DNA of 64,000 bases, taken from NCBI RefSeq assembly GCF_001570365.1, contig NZ_BBYK01000061.1, positions 1-64,000 on the forward strand, read 5' to 3'. The stretch is from Microtetraspora fusca. Lineage in GTDB: Bacteria; Actinomycetota; Actinomycetes; Streptosporangiales; Streptosporangiaceae. Shown here one piece after another: positions 26,213 through 35,773 of the stretch. The notes beneath the pieces were generated by a model. It was not told where the DNA came from. It did not search any database and saw only the letters and a list, made by a program, of their open reading frames with translations. Within the stretch, counting starts at the first letter, position 1. Each line of letters starts with the position of its first letter. Position numbers and translations under genes: made by a program.

Positions 26213-29200
26213 TCACTCCGACCGGGCGAGCAGCTCGCGCACCCGGGGCTCGTACAGCACGGCCCCCGAGCGGGCGACCAGGTCGCGCGCCGCGCGCAGG
26301 TGCCCGGCCGCGGCCTCGCGGTCGCCGAGCGCGAGTGCCAGCCGTCCAAGGCACAGGTCGGCCACCGACCAGCCGAGCAGCCGCCCGGCGCTCGGCGCGA
26401 GCCGCGCGTAGAGCGCCCGCGACGCGGCCACGTCTCCCAGCTCCGCGCACACCTCGCTCAGCAGCTCGGGGATGTACCGGTAGGCGAGATCGCCGTCGAT
26501 GGCGGCGAAATCCCCGCGCGCCAGTTCCGCGAGGACGTCCGCCGCCTCGTCGCGCCCGCCGGCGTCGAGCAGGGCGACGCACTTCAGGACCAGCCAGCCC
26601 GGCTGGCCCGGCCGGAGCGCGAGCATCCGGCCGGCCAGGGCGAGCGCCGCCGTCGCCTCTCCGCGCGACCGCAGCAGCAGGAAACGGAAGACCTCCTGGC
26701 GCACGGCCGCGTCGTCCCTGCCGAGCGCGCCCTCGGGATGGACCCGGGCCGCCTCCTCGGCCTCGGCGAGCGCTCCTTTGAGATCGCCCCGCATGTACGC
26801 GCGGATCGCGGCGAGCCACGCCGCCAGGCTGAGCAGGGCCGGCTGGCGGACCCGCCGCGCCGTCTCGCGCAGCCACTCCAGGAGCGGCCCCGCCCGCTCG
26901 TCGTCGCCCTGCGTGACCAGCTCGATGTAGTCGGCCTCGCGGGCCAGCCACTCGGACACCGGGTCGCCGGTGCGCCGGGCCACCTCCGCCATCTCGTCGA
27001 TGACCGCCTGGCGCTCGGCGTGCGTGGCGACGCCCCGCGAGAGGATCTCGTACGCGCTGAGGCCGCGCAGCAGCGCGCGGTCGTCCCCCGTCCGCCGCGC
27101 CTCGCGCACCGCCTCCTCGGCGAGGACCGTGCTCTCCGGCACCGGACGGGAGAAGGCGCCGGTGACGGCGGCGGCCGCGAGGAGCGGGGAGCGCCAGGGC
27201 GCCCCCTCGCCCGCGTGGGCGCGCAGGACGCGTTCGACGCGCCCGATGAGCGCGTCTCCGGCGGTCCACTCCTCGTACATCGCCCAGGCCAGCGGGTCGG
27301 AGAAGCCGAGGACGGCACGGGCCAGCCGCTCGTCGTCGCCCAGCGACTCGGCGATCTCGGCGGCCTCCTCCAGGGAGGCACGCACCTGGGTGGTCATGCC
27401 GGCCGCGGCCTGCGCGTCCGCCAGGTCGAGCAGCAGGTCGCACTTCAGCGCCGGGTCGGCCACCGGGAGCCGTCCGGTCAGCGGCACCGCGTGGCGCAGG
27501 TGGTCGGCGGCGTCCTCGTACGCGAACTGGGAGGTGGCGTGCGCCGCAGCCTGGCGGGCGTACTCGATGGCCTTGGCCGCCATCCCCGCGATCACCAGAC
27601 CCTCGCGGTAGTGGTGGGCGAGCTCCGCCAGGTGGCTGCCGCGCCGTTCGAGCGCTGCGGCCACGCGGGCGTGCAGGCGGCGGCGCCGCAACGGCGCGAG
27701 CCCGTTCCTGAGCACGTCCCGGACGATGTCGTGGGCGAAGCGGTAGACCAGCCCTCTCTCGATCAGCAGCCGCGCGTGGACGGCCGCGTCCAGCACGTCG
27801 AGCACCTGGTCGCGCGGGGCGTCCACGACGTCGAGGAGGACGCCGAGCTCGGCCTCGCGCCCCAGGAGGGCGGCGGCGGAGAGCACCTCGGCCGCGCCCG
27901 GCGGCATGGTGGCCATCCTGCCGCGCAGCACGTCGGCGACGGCGCCCGGAGCGTCCGCGCCGAGGTGGACCACCTCGCCGAGGAAGAACGGGTTCCCGCC
28001 GGTCTGCCTGGCCACCTCGGCGGCCCGCGTCGCGTCGGCCCCCGCCCGTTCGAGGTATTCGGCGATCGCCTTCTCCGACAGGCCGCCGAGGACGACCCGT
28101 TCGACGTGCGGGAGCCGTACGAGCGTGGACAGCGCCCTGGCGAGCGGCTCGCCGACCTCGGTGTCGCGGTAGGTGGCCACCACCGTCAGCTCCGGGCACG
28201 ACCGGGTGGCGGCCAGGAACTCCAGCAGGCGCAGCGACGAGGCGTCCGCCCACTGGAGGTCGTCGATGACGACCAGCACGGGACCGTGGCCGCCGACCAG
28301 CTGCGCGAACGCCTCGTAGAGGGCGAACTCTCCGGTCGCGCCGGTGATCTCGGCCAGCTCGCCGCCCCTGCCGGTCAGCTCCCGGACCGCCTGCGCCCAC
28401 GGCCAGTACGGCGGGGCGCCGGTGCCGTCCCAGCAGCGGCCGAAGACGACCCTGGGGACGTGGCGGGCCGCGTCCTCGGCCAGGCTGGTCTTGCCGATGC
28501 CCGGCTCCCCCGCGACGAGGACGACCCGGTGTCCGGGTGAGGCGATGGCGCGGCGCAGCACCTCGGCCTCGGCCGCCCGTCCGATCAACCAGGTCGTCGG
28601 GGCGGACACGGCGCTCTCGGTCCACAGGGCCCGGTCGCTCGGCTCGTCCGCCGTCACCATGACGCGATCCGGCACGAGGGCGGGGTCCTGGGAGAGGATC
28701 CGCCGCTCCAGCTCCCGGGAACGGGGGTCGGGATCGAGGCCGAACTCGTCCACGAACATGCGGCGGCCTTCGGCGAGCACGGCGAGCGCCTCCGCCTGCC
28801 GTCCCGCCTGGTAGAGCGCGTGCGCGGTGATCCGGCGCAGCCGTTCGCGCAACGGGTGGGCGAGCAGCAGCCGGGCCAGTCCCGGCGCGAGTTCCGGCCC
28901 CATGCCCAGCGCGAGCTCGGCCTCGGACGCATCCTCGACGACGGTGAGCCGCAGCTCGGCCAGATGGGTGACGTCGTCTCGCGCCCAGGGCTCGTCCTCG
29001 AAGCCGGAGAGGGGCTCGCCGCGCCATTCGGCCAGCGCCCGCCGCAGTTCCCTCGCGCCGGCGGCCTGCTCACCGGCGCCGAGCAGCCGCCGCCCCTCGG
29101 CGATGCGGTCCCTGGCCCGGCCCAGGTCGTAACCGCCCTCGGGCATGACGAGCGCGTACCCGCCGGGCGTGCTGACCAGCACGGACGGGCTGCCCCTCCG

Positions 29201-29446
29201 GATGCGGCCCGGCTCGAGGACGCGGCGCAGCTTGGAGATGTACGCCTGGACGGTGTTGACGGCCCCCGGCGGCGGCTCCTCCGGCCAGAGCGCGTCGACG
29301 ATCCGGGCGGCGCTGACCGGCCGGGGCGCGGCCAGCATGCAGAGCGCGAGCACCGCCCGCTGCTGCGCCGGCCCGATGTCGAGCACGGTCCCGTCGTCGC
29401 CGATCACGGACACCGGGCCGAGCAGGCGGAACTCCACGTCGGTCAC
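26213..29446 (-). CDS. SARP/AfsR-type transcriptional regulator with AAA ATPase and TPR region
   Basis: A 1077-residue regulator. The first about 95 residues are an OmpR-like DNA-binding domain (FRLLGPVSVIGDDGTV; NTVQAYISKLRRVLEPG), then a BTAD helical domain to residue 245 (AEALAVLAEGRRMFVDEFGL). An AAA/NB-ARC-like ATPase follows: Walker A GEPGIGKTS near 312, Walker B VLVVIDDLQWAD near 394. Residues 600-1077 are helical TPR-like. No LuxR helix-turn-helix is present at the C-terminus. GTG 29446 follows AGGAGAG. Large SARPs usually activate nearby secondary metabolism genes, but none is adjacent here; the MBL-fold hydrolase gene just downstream is the closest candidate target. Confidence 0.92.
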   Translation of the reverse strand: MTDVEFRLLGPVSVIGDDGTVLDIGPAQQRAVLALCMLAAPRPVSAARIVDALWPEEPPPGAVNTVQAYISKLRRVLEPGRIRRGSPSVLVSTPGGYALVMPEGGYDLGRARDRIAEGRRLLGAGEQAAGARELRRALAEWRGEPLSGFEDEPWARDDVTHLAELRLTVVEDASEAELALGMGPELAPGLARLLLAHPLRERLRRITAHALYQAGRQAEALAVLAEGRRMFVDEFGLDPDPRSRELERRILSQDPALVPDRVMVTADEPSDRALWTESAVSAPTTWLIGRAAEAEVLRRAIASPGHRVVLVAGEPGIGKTSLAEDAARHVPRVVFGRCWDGTGAPPYWPWAQAVRELTGRGGELAEITGATGEFALYEAFAQLVGGHGPVLVVIDDLQWADASSLRLLEFLAATRSCPELTVVATYRDTEVGEPLARALSTLVRLPHVERVVLGGLSEKAIAEYLERAGADATRAAEVARQTGGNPFFLGEVVHLGADAPGAVADVLRGRMATMPPGAAEVLSAAALLGREAELGVLLDVVDAPRDQVLDVLDAAVHARLLIERGLVYRFAHDIVRDVLRNGLAPLRRRRLHARVAAALERRGSHLAELAHHYREGLVIAGMAAKAIEYARQAAAHATSQFAYEDAADHLRHAVPLTGRLPVADPALKCDLLLDLADAQAAAGMTTQVRASLEEAAEIAESLGDDERLARAVLGFSDPLAWAMYEEWTAGDALIGRVERVLRAHAGEGAPWRSPLLAAAAVTGAFSRPVPESTVLAEEAVREARRTGDDRALLRGLSAYEILSRGVATHAERQAVIDEMAEVARRTGDPVSEWLAREADYIELVTQGDDERAGPLLEWLRETARRVRQPALLSLAAWLAAIRAYMRGDLKGALAEAEEAARVHPEGALGRDDAAVRQEVFRFLLLRSRGEATAALALAGRMLALRPGQPGWLVLKCVALLDAGGRDEAADVLAELARGDFAAIDGDLAYRYIPELLSEVCAELGDVAASRALYARLAPSAGRLLGWSVADLCLGRLALALGDREAAAGHLRAARDLVARSGAVLYEPRVRELLARSE

Positions 29447-29616
29447 TCTCCTGGTCGTATTGTGCCGACTTTATTCAGATATCGGACGCTCAAATAGACC
29501 AGGTGGTTGGGGCCGAGCCGAATCACACGCGCCGCTGACGGCCGGTCTCGCGAAAGCACGACGGACCGCCGGAGGCGCGAGGCGCGCTCACGGTGAAGCG
29601 GGCCGGGCGCCTGCCG

Positions 29617-30303
29617 TCACTTCAGCTTGGCGAGGTAGCCCTTCATCTCCTTGATCTCGGCCTTCTGCGCGCTGACGATCGTCTCGGCCATCGCCTTGGC
29701 GTCCGTGGAGGCACCGGAGGCGATCTCCTCCTCGGCCATCTTGATCGCACCCTGGTGATGCTTGATCATCAGGGTGATGAAGAGGCGGTCGAACGGGGAT
29801 CCGTCGGCCTTGGCGAGCTTGTCGATCTCGGCCTTGGACAGCATCCCCGGCATCGCGTGGTCACGCGGGAGGGGTTCCTCACCCCAGCCGTCCAGCCACC
29901 CCTTCATGGTCCGGATCTCCGGGTCCTGCGCCTCGGTGATCTTCGCGGCGAGGTCCCTGATCCACTGGTCGCCGGCCTGGGTCCGGGCGAGGCCGGCCAT
30001 GTCGATGGCCTGCAGATGGTGCGGGATCATCATCTTCGCGAAGGAGACGTCCGCGTCGTTGTGCCCCGCCCCGTCACCCGGGTCCCCCGAGTCGGACGGA
30101 GACTCGGACGGCTCCGCGTCCGCGGAGGGCGTCTCCGAGGCGACGGCCGACGGAGACGCCGCCGCGGAGTCGGAGTCGGACACCGCCGAGGCCGACGGGG
30201 ACGGAGCCGCGGCGTCCGTTCCGGAGCCGGAGCACCCGGCGAGCATGGTCAGCGCGACCGCGCCCGCGGCGACCGGCAGGACGATCCGGCTAAAGCTGGT
30301 CAC
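29617..30303 (-). CDS. DUF305 lipoprotein
   Basis: A 228-residue lipoprotein: signal peptide with lipobox LAGC (Cys25), a long Ser/Ala/Glu/Asp tether (residues 28-80), then a DUF305 domain containing two matching four-helix halves, each with a His pair (FAKMMIPHHLQAIDMA and ITLMIKHHQGAIKMA). The Met/His content suggests a metal-binding (perhaps copper) ferritin-like bundle; this is a family-level guess. GTG 30303 is the start. It is divergent from the LacI gene at 30697. Confidence 0.9.
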   Translation of the reverse strand: MTSFSRIVLPVAAGAVALTMLAGCSGSGTDAAAPSPSASAVSDSDSAAASPSAVASETPSADAEPSESPSDSGDPGDGAGHNDADVSFAKMMIPHHLQAIDMAGLARTQAGDQWIRDLAAKITEAQDPEIRTMKGWLDGWGEEPLPRDHAMPGMLSKAEIDKLAKADGSPFDRLFITLMIKHHQGAIKMAEEEIASGASTDAKAMAETIVSAQKAEIKEMKGYLAKLK

Positions 30304-30651
30304 TCAGAAGGAACCTTTCTCAGCGGGGCCAAAATATGACGGACCGAAAGAGAGGCGTGCGCCGGTCCGTGATCTCGTTGTCAAGGACCCTACCGTGACG
30401 AGCGCGCACCCCTTCGTCACTCAGTTCGACCATTGACGGTCAAGTCGCAGGTCAATCCGCTCCCACCCTGGCCGTTCACCGGAACTCGTTCGCGTTCTCC
30501 ATGGCGAAATCCCCTGGTGAACTGCCGCAGAACTGCCGCGAAAACAATGGGACAGCAGGCCCCTGACCATATCGAACGTGCGCCGAATACTCCGAAAGGT
30601 TTCATACCGATGAAACCTCTGTTGACACGCACGAAACAGTGATACGTTCCG
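30304..30651. other. divergent intergenic region (DUF305 lipoprotein / LacI gene)
   Basis: About 350 bp up to the LacI operator. It holds the LacI-side promoter TTGACA (30622-30627) with a possible -10 TACGTT (30643-30648, spacer 15). The left half shows no clear promoter for the DUF305 gene. A GAAAGG/CGAAACAG-rich AT stretch lies at 30590-30645. No gene is seen. Confidence 0.5.
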
Positions 30652-30667
30652 TTGGGAGCGCTCCCAA
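30652..30667. promoter_or_regulatory. CebR-type LacI operator (perfect 16-bp palindrome)
   Basis: TTGGGAGCGCTCCCAA is a perfect palindrome containing TGGGAGCGCTCCCA, the box known for CebR of Streptomyces. It lies directly downstream of a TTGACA element and 29 bp before the ATG of the LacI gene, so autorepression of the LacI-kinase pair is the simplest reading. Confidence 0.85.
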
Positions 30668-30696
30668 GCCGTAACACTTCGGGCCGAGGAGACGGA

Positions 30697-31687
30697 ATGG
30701 CCGATCTTCCCACCCTCGCAGAGGTAGCCGCCGCAGCCGGCGTCTCTCCGGCGACCGCGTCCCGGGTCCTCACCGGCTCGGTCCGCGTGACGACCTCCAC
30801 TCGCCGCCAGGTGCACGACGCCATGTCCCGCCTCGGCTACGTACGGCGTCGCGCGCCTCGCGGCTCCGGAGGCAGACGCACCGACCAGATCATCGCCGCC
30901 GTCGTCTGCGAGCAGACTCCGCGACTCTTCAGCGAGCCCTTCTATGCCAGGCTGCTGGCGGCCTGCGAGGAGACGCTGGCGGCGCACGGCGTCCCGATGG
31001 TCGTCATGACCGCCACGCCCTCGACCGCGGCGATCACCGCCCCGCCGCTGGTCGCGGGGGCGGTGGACGGGGTGCTCCTGGTGAGCGCCCGATCGCGCCA
31101 CCCGCTCGCGGTCACCCTCGCCGCCTCGGGCATCCCCGTACGCTGCGCGGGCCGTCCCCCGGACGGCGTCGAGCTGCCGTACGTCGACATGGACAACCGG
31201 GACGGCGGGCGGCAGGCGGCCGAGCACCTCCTGCTGAGCAACCGGAGGGCCATCGCGACCATCGCCGGCCCACCGACGCTCCCCGCCGCCAGGGACCGCC
31301 TGGACGGGTTCCGCCAGACGCTCCGCGACGCGGGCCTCGCCGACCCGCCGGTGGCGTACGGCGACTTCAGCCACGCCTCCGGCGCGCACGCCATGCAGTG
31401 GCTGCTGCAACGGGCGCCGCACCTGGACGCCGTCTTCGCCGCGTCGGACGTCATGGCGGCCGGGGCCATGCAGACGCTGCGCCGCGCCGGGCGCAAGGTG
31501 CCGGACGACGTCGCCGTCGTCGGCTTCGACGACGCGCCGATCGCCCGGCACACCTCCCCCACCCTGACCACCGTCCGCCAGCCCGTCGAGGAGCTCGCCT
31601 CGCTCGCCGCCAAGCTGCTCCTCACCTCGGTGGCCGAGGCCGGGGCGTCCGAGGGCGACCAGGTGCTGCCCACGGAACTGGTGGTAC

Positions 31688-31701
<14 letters not shown>
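30697..31701 (+). CDS. LacI-family transcriptional regulator (CebR-like)
   Basis: A 334-residue LacI regulator. Residues 6-25 form the helix-turn-helix (TLAEVAAAAGVSPATASRVL), followed by the hinge helix (VHDAMSRLGYV) and a periplasmic-binding-like sensor domain ending in TTVRQPVEELASLAAKLLL. ATG 30697 has GAGGAGA upstream. The CebR-type operator at 30652 is probably its own binding site; CebR responds to cello-oligosaccharides in Streptomyces, so a beta-glucan signal is possible. The last 14 bp overlap the start of a Ser/Thr kinase gene in another frame, an unusual pairing. Ligand assignment is inference. Confidence 0.92.
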
Positions 31702-33298
<1,597 letters not shown>

Positions 33299-33306
33299 AA
33301 CAGGGT

Positions 33307-33339
33307 GTTCCCGGCAAGGCGGGACGCCTCGCCGGGAAC
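33307..33339. terminator. hairpin between convergent kinase and GH8 genes
   Basis: GTTCCCGGCAAGGC and GCCTCGCCGGGAAC form a 14-bp stem with one mismatch around a 5-nt loop, starting 9 bp after the kinase stop. It can serve both strands. No T tract. Confidence 0.75.
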
Positions 33340-33358
33340 GGACCTCAGACCAGCCGGG

Positions 33359-34987
33359 TCACGGCAGCCAGTAGTTGCCGGAGGCCAGGATCATGACCTG
33401 GAGCTGGATGCTGGCCGAGTAGTAGTCGTTGGACGAGAACGACGTGTTGACCATCTTCGTCCACAGCGCGTCGAGCCACGCCTGGCCGCCCGGGTCCGTC
33501 ATCGCGGTCACCGCGAACGGGGCGAAGAAGGCGGGCTCGCTGCCGCTGCTGATCTGCGAGCCGCTGAGCGAGTAGCCGACGCCGATGCTGTTCGCGTTGC
33601 CGCCGGTCTTGCTCTTGATCCACGTGTTGATCTTCCGGGCGGAGGCCAGGGAGGCACTGTCGCCGCTGGTCACGGCGTCGGCGCCGATGCGCCAGGGGTC
33701 GCGGCAGGCGTTCCACCAGTACTTGCCGTCGTTCGCGTCCTCCAGCACCTTGCCGGACGCGGGCTTGGGCGTGGTGTTCGTGTTGATCACGAAGTCCGCG
33801 AGCAGTCCGGTGCTCGACGCGTAGTTCGCCTGCTGGGAGGTGATCAGGTTCTGGTGCGCCGTCCTGATCGTGTCCCACGCGCTGTCGCCGGTGGCCTTCT
33901 TGAACGCGCGGAAGTGGTCGATCATCCAGTCGGACGAACGGCTGACGTAGTACAGCGAGTCGCCCGCGGTGCTCCAGTCGCCCAGCAGCATCAGGTGGGT
34001 CGTCGGGTTCACCTCGTTGGCCTTGATCGCGTTGATGTGCTTGACGGCCAGATCCTTGTAGTTGTACGTCCCGGAGCTGCCCCACTGCCGGTCGGCCAGC
34101 AGCAGGCCGAGCGCGACGTCCAGGTCGCCGTCGGTGGCCGAGTCGGAGCCGTCGACGCTCTTGCACGAGGCGTCCTGCTCGGCCGCGAGCAGGTTGGGGT
34201 TGTGCACGGACGGGTGGGCCAGCATCCACTTGACCATCCCGTCGAAGATCGTCTTCGCGTTGGGGTCGGCCCCGGCCATGGTGGCCACGACGACCATGCC
34301 GTAGCCCTGCGCCTCGGCGACGTACGGGTGGTCGGCGTCCGGCGAGATCACCTGGTACCAGCCGTTCCCGCAGTTCTGCCGGATGAAGGCGGACTTCCAC
34401 TTGGTGTAGTAGTCGATCACCTTCTGGTCGAGCGTCGCCTGGGAGCCCGTCGGGCGCAGCGTCCCGGACGCGTACGCGAACTGGTGGCTGCCGAAGGGCA
34501 CGGCCGGGCCGGTGCCGCCGCCACCGTCCTGGCTGACCACGGTGAGCTTGTCGACGTTCGGCCCGCCGTCCGCGCCGGTCCCGGTGGCCCGGACGGTGTT
34601 GGCCCCCGCCTTGAGGGTGACCGAGACCGACTTGTCGGCCCAGGTGTCCCAGGTCCCGGTCCCCGCGAAGGACACGCCGGTCGCGACCGTGGCCCCGTTC
34701 ACCGCGATGTCCATCGGGCGCGCGGTCGTCTTGCCGTTGGCGTACCGGAAGGTCAGCGTGGCCGGGCCGGCCGCGGCCGAGGAGACGGACCACTGCACGT
34801 AGCCGCCGGCGGCGTTGTCGTAGTCGACGAATCCGGTTCCGGTGTATCCGGTGTGGTTGGTGGCCACGGAAGCCGCGGAGAGCGTGGCGTCCTCGGCCTC
34901 GTAGACGGTCGTGGCAGCGGCGGCGGGATGGGCCGCGGCCAGGGGAAGCAGCAGTCCGGCGGCGATGATCAATGGTCGAATGCGCAT
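33359..34987 (-). CDS. secreted CBM35-GH8 glycoside hydrolase (likely chitosanase or endoglucanase)
   Basis: A 542-residue secreted enzyme. The signal peptide ends near AHPAAA (residue 24). Residues 25-155 are a CBM35 (TTVYEAEDATLSAASV; GYTGTGFVDY; NTVRATGTGADGGPNVDKL). A short Gly linker leads to a GH8 catalytic domain: early Glu in YVAEAQGYGM, and the ATDGDLDVALGLLLA segment carrying the conserved Asp. GH8 includes endoglucanases, chitosanases and reducing-end xylanases. The CsnR-type palindrome upstream (35130-35148) argues for chitosan or another polysaccharide as substrate. ATG 34987 follows AGGATGAG. It is a single gene transcribed from the gap shared with mscL. Confidence 0.9.
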   Translation of the reverse strand: MRIRPLIIAAGLLLPLAAAHPAAAATTVYEAEDATLSAASVATNHTGYTGTGFVDYDNAAGGYVQWSVSSAAAGPATLTFRYANGKTTARPMDIAVNGATVATGVSFAGTGTWDTWADKSVSVTLKAGANTVRATGTGADGGPNVDKLTVVSQDGGGGTGPAVPFGSHQFAYASGTLRPTGSQATLDQKVIDYYTKWKSAFIRQNCGNGWYQVISPDADHPYVAEAQGYGMVVVATMAGADPNAKTIFDGMVKWMLAHPSVHNPNLLAAEQDASCKSVDGSDSATDGDLDVALGLLLADRQWGSSGTYNYKDLAVKHINAIKANEVNPTTHLMLLGDWSTAGDSLYYVSRSSDWMIDHFRAFKKATGDSAWDTIRTAHQNLITSQQANYASSTGLLADFVINTNTTPKPASGKVLEDANDGKYWWNACRDPWRIGADAVTSGDSASLASARKINTWIKSKTGGNANSIGVGYSLSGSQISSGSEPAFFAPFAVTAMTDPGGQAWLDALWTKMVNTSFSSNDYYSASIQLQVMILASGNYWLP

Positions 34988-35287
34988 CTCATCTCATCCT
35001 GTGTGCGTGACGAGGATCGGCTGGGGGCGTGCGCCGGGGCCGGTACGGACCCGGCGATCGATCGGGGCCCGGACGACTGGCGTCCGGGGCAGGGGACGGG
35101 GTGCCGCGCGCGGTCAGGACAGGGCGAACGTTAGGAAAGCTTCCTAACTTTCGTTGCTATGGCACCAGCCGGGCCGTCCACAGTCAAGACCCAAAATCGG
35201 CCACAGGCGCCCGGCCGCCCGATGGCGGAAAAGTGACGCTTCCCACCCCTTGCACCCGGCGGAGTCCCTGGGGTAGGTCGTTGGCCC
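34988..35287. other. divergent intergenic region (GH8 / mscL)
   Basis: 300 bp with no gene. Its main feature is the palindrome at 35130-35148. The half next to GH8 is GC-rich with several CGGGGC runs; the half next to mscL ends with a GGGTAGG stretch but no clear -10 or -35 pair. Confidence 0.55.
35130..35148. promoter_or_regulatory. CsnR-type palindromic operator
   Basis: GTTAGGAA-AGC-TTCCTAAC is an interrupted palindrome with perfect 8-bp arms. It matches (one base different in the centre) the TTAGGAAAGTTTCCTAA element bound by the ROK-family repressor CsnR upstream of actinomycete chitosanase genes. It lies 143 bp upstream of the GH8 start and 140 bp upstream of mscL. Confidence 0.75.
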
Positions 35288-35710
35288 ATGAGCGGATTCA
35301 AGAAGTTCCTGATGCGCGGGAACCTCGTCGAGCTGGCCGTCGCGGTCGTCGTCGGAGCCACCTTCAGCGGGCTCGTCCAGGCGCTCGTCGCCGACCTCGT
35401 CACCCCGCTGATCGGCGCGGTGACCGGCGGCAAGCAGCCCGACTTCTCGACGTACTCGTTCACGATCAACGGGAGCGAGTTCAAGTACGGCGACTTCGTC
35501 AACCACGTGCTGACGTTCATCATCATCGCCGCCGTCATCTACTGGCTGGTGGTCATGCCGATGAACCGGCTGATGGGCCTGTTCGACCGGAACAAGGAGG
35601 CCACCGAGAAGGAATGCCCCGAGTGCCTCAGCACGATCCCCGTCAAGGCCCGCAGGTGCGCCTTCTGCACCGCGGAGCTCACCCCCGCCCCCGAGACCTC
35701 CCCCGCCTGA
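35288..35710 (+). CDS. mscL: large-conductance mechanosensitive channel with C-terminal zinc ribbon
   Basis: The 140-residue MscL opens under membrane tension to release solutes during hypo-osmotic shock. The N-terminal amphipathic helix and first membrane segment read FKKFLMRGNLVELAVAVVVG; the second segment is LTFIIIAAVIYWLVVMPMN. Beyond the usual end comes CPECLSTIPVKARRCAFC (about residues 111-128), two CxxC pairs that look like a small zinc ribbon not found in the E. coli protein. ATG 35288 is 8 nt after GGGGTAGG. It is followed by a strong terminator. Confidence 0.94.
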   Translation: MSGFKKFLMRGNLVELAVAVVVGATFSGLVQALVADLVTPLIGAVTGGKQPDFSTYSFTINGSEFKYGDFVNHVLTFIIIAAVIYWLVVMPMNRLMGLFDRNKEATEKECPECLSTIPVKARRCAFCTAELTPAPETSPA

Positions 35711-35722
35711 CGCCGCTCCACG

Positions 35723-35763
35723 GCGAAGGGCCCGGACGGGAAAACCCCGTCCGGGCCCTTCGC
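35723..35763. terminator. strong bidirectional terminator hairpin
   Basis: GCGAAGGGCCCGGACGGG (35723-35740) and its exact complement (35746-35763) form an 18-bp perfect stem with a 5-nt AAAAC loop. It lies between convergent mscL and the GH13 gene (stop at 35774). Confidence 0.9.
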
Positions 35764-35773
35764 GTGTCGTGCC

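Noticed and set aside
25941-29027. 1028-codon minus-strand frame within the SARP gene
   Set aside because: Overlaps the SARP/AAA gene in another frame; only the SARP frame has the DNA-binding, BTAD and Walker motifs. Its last codons do coincide with the MBL gene by accident of frame.
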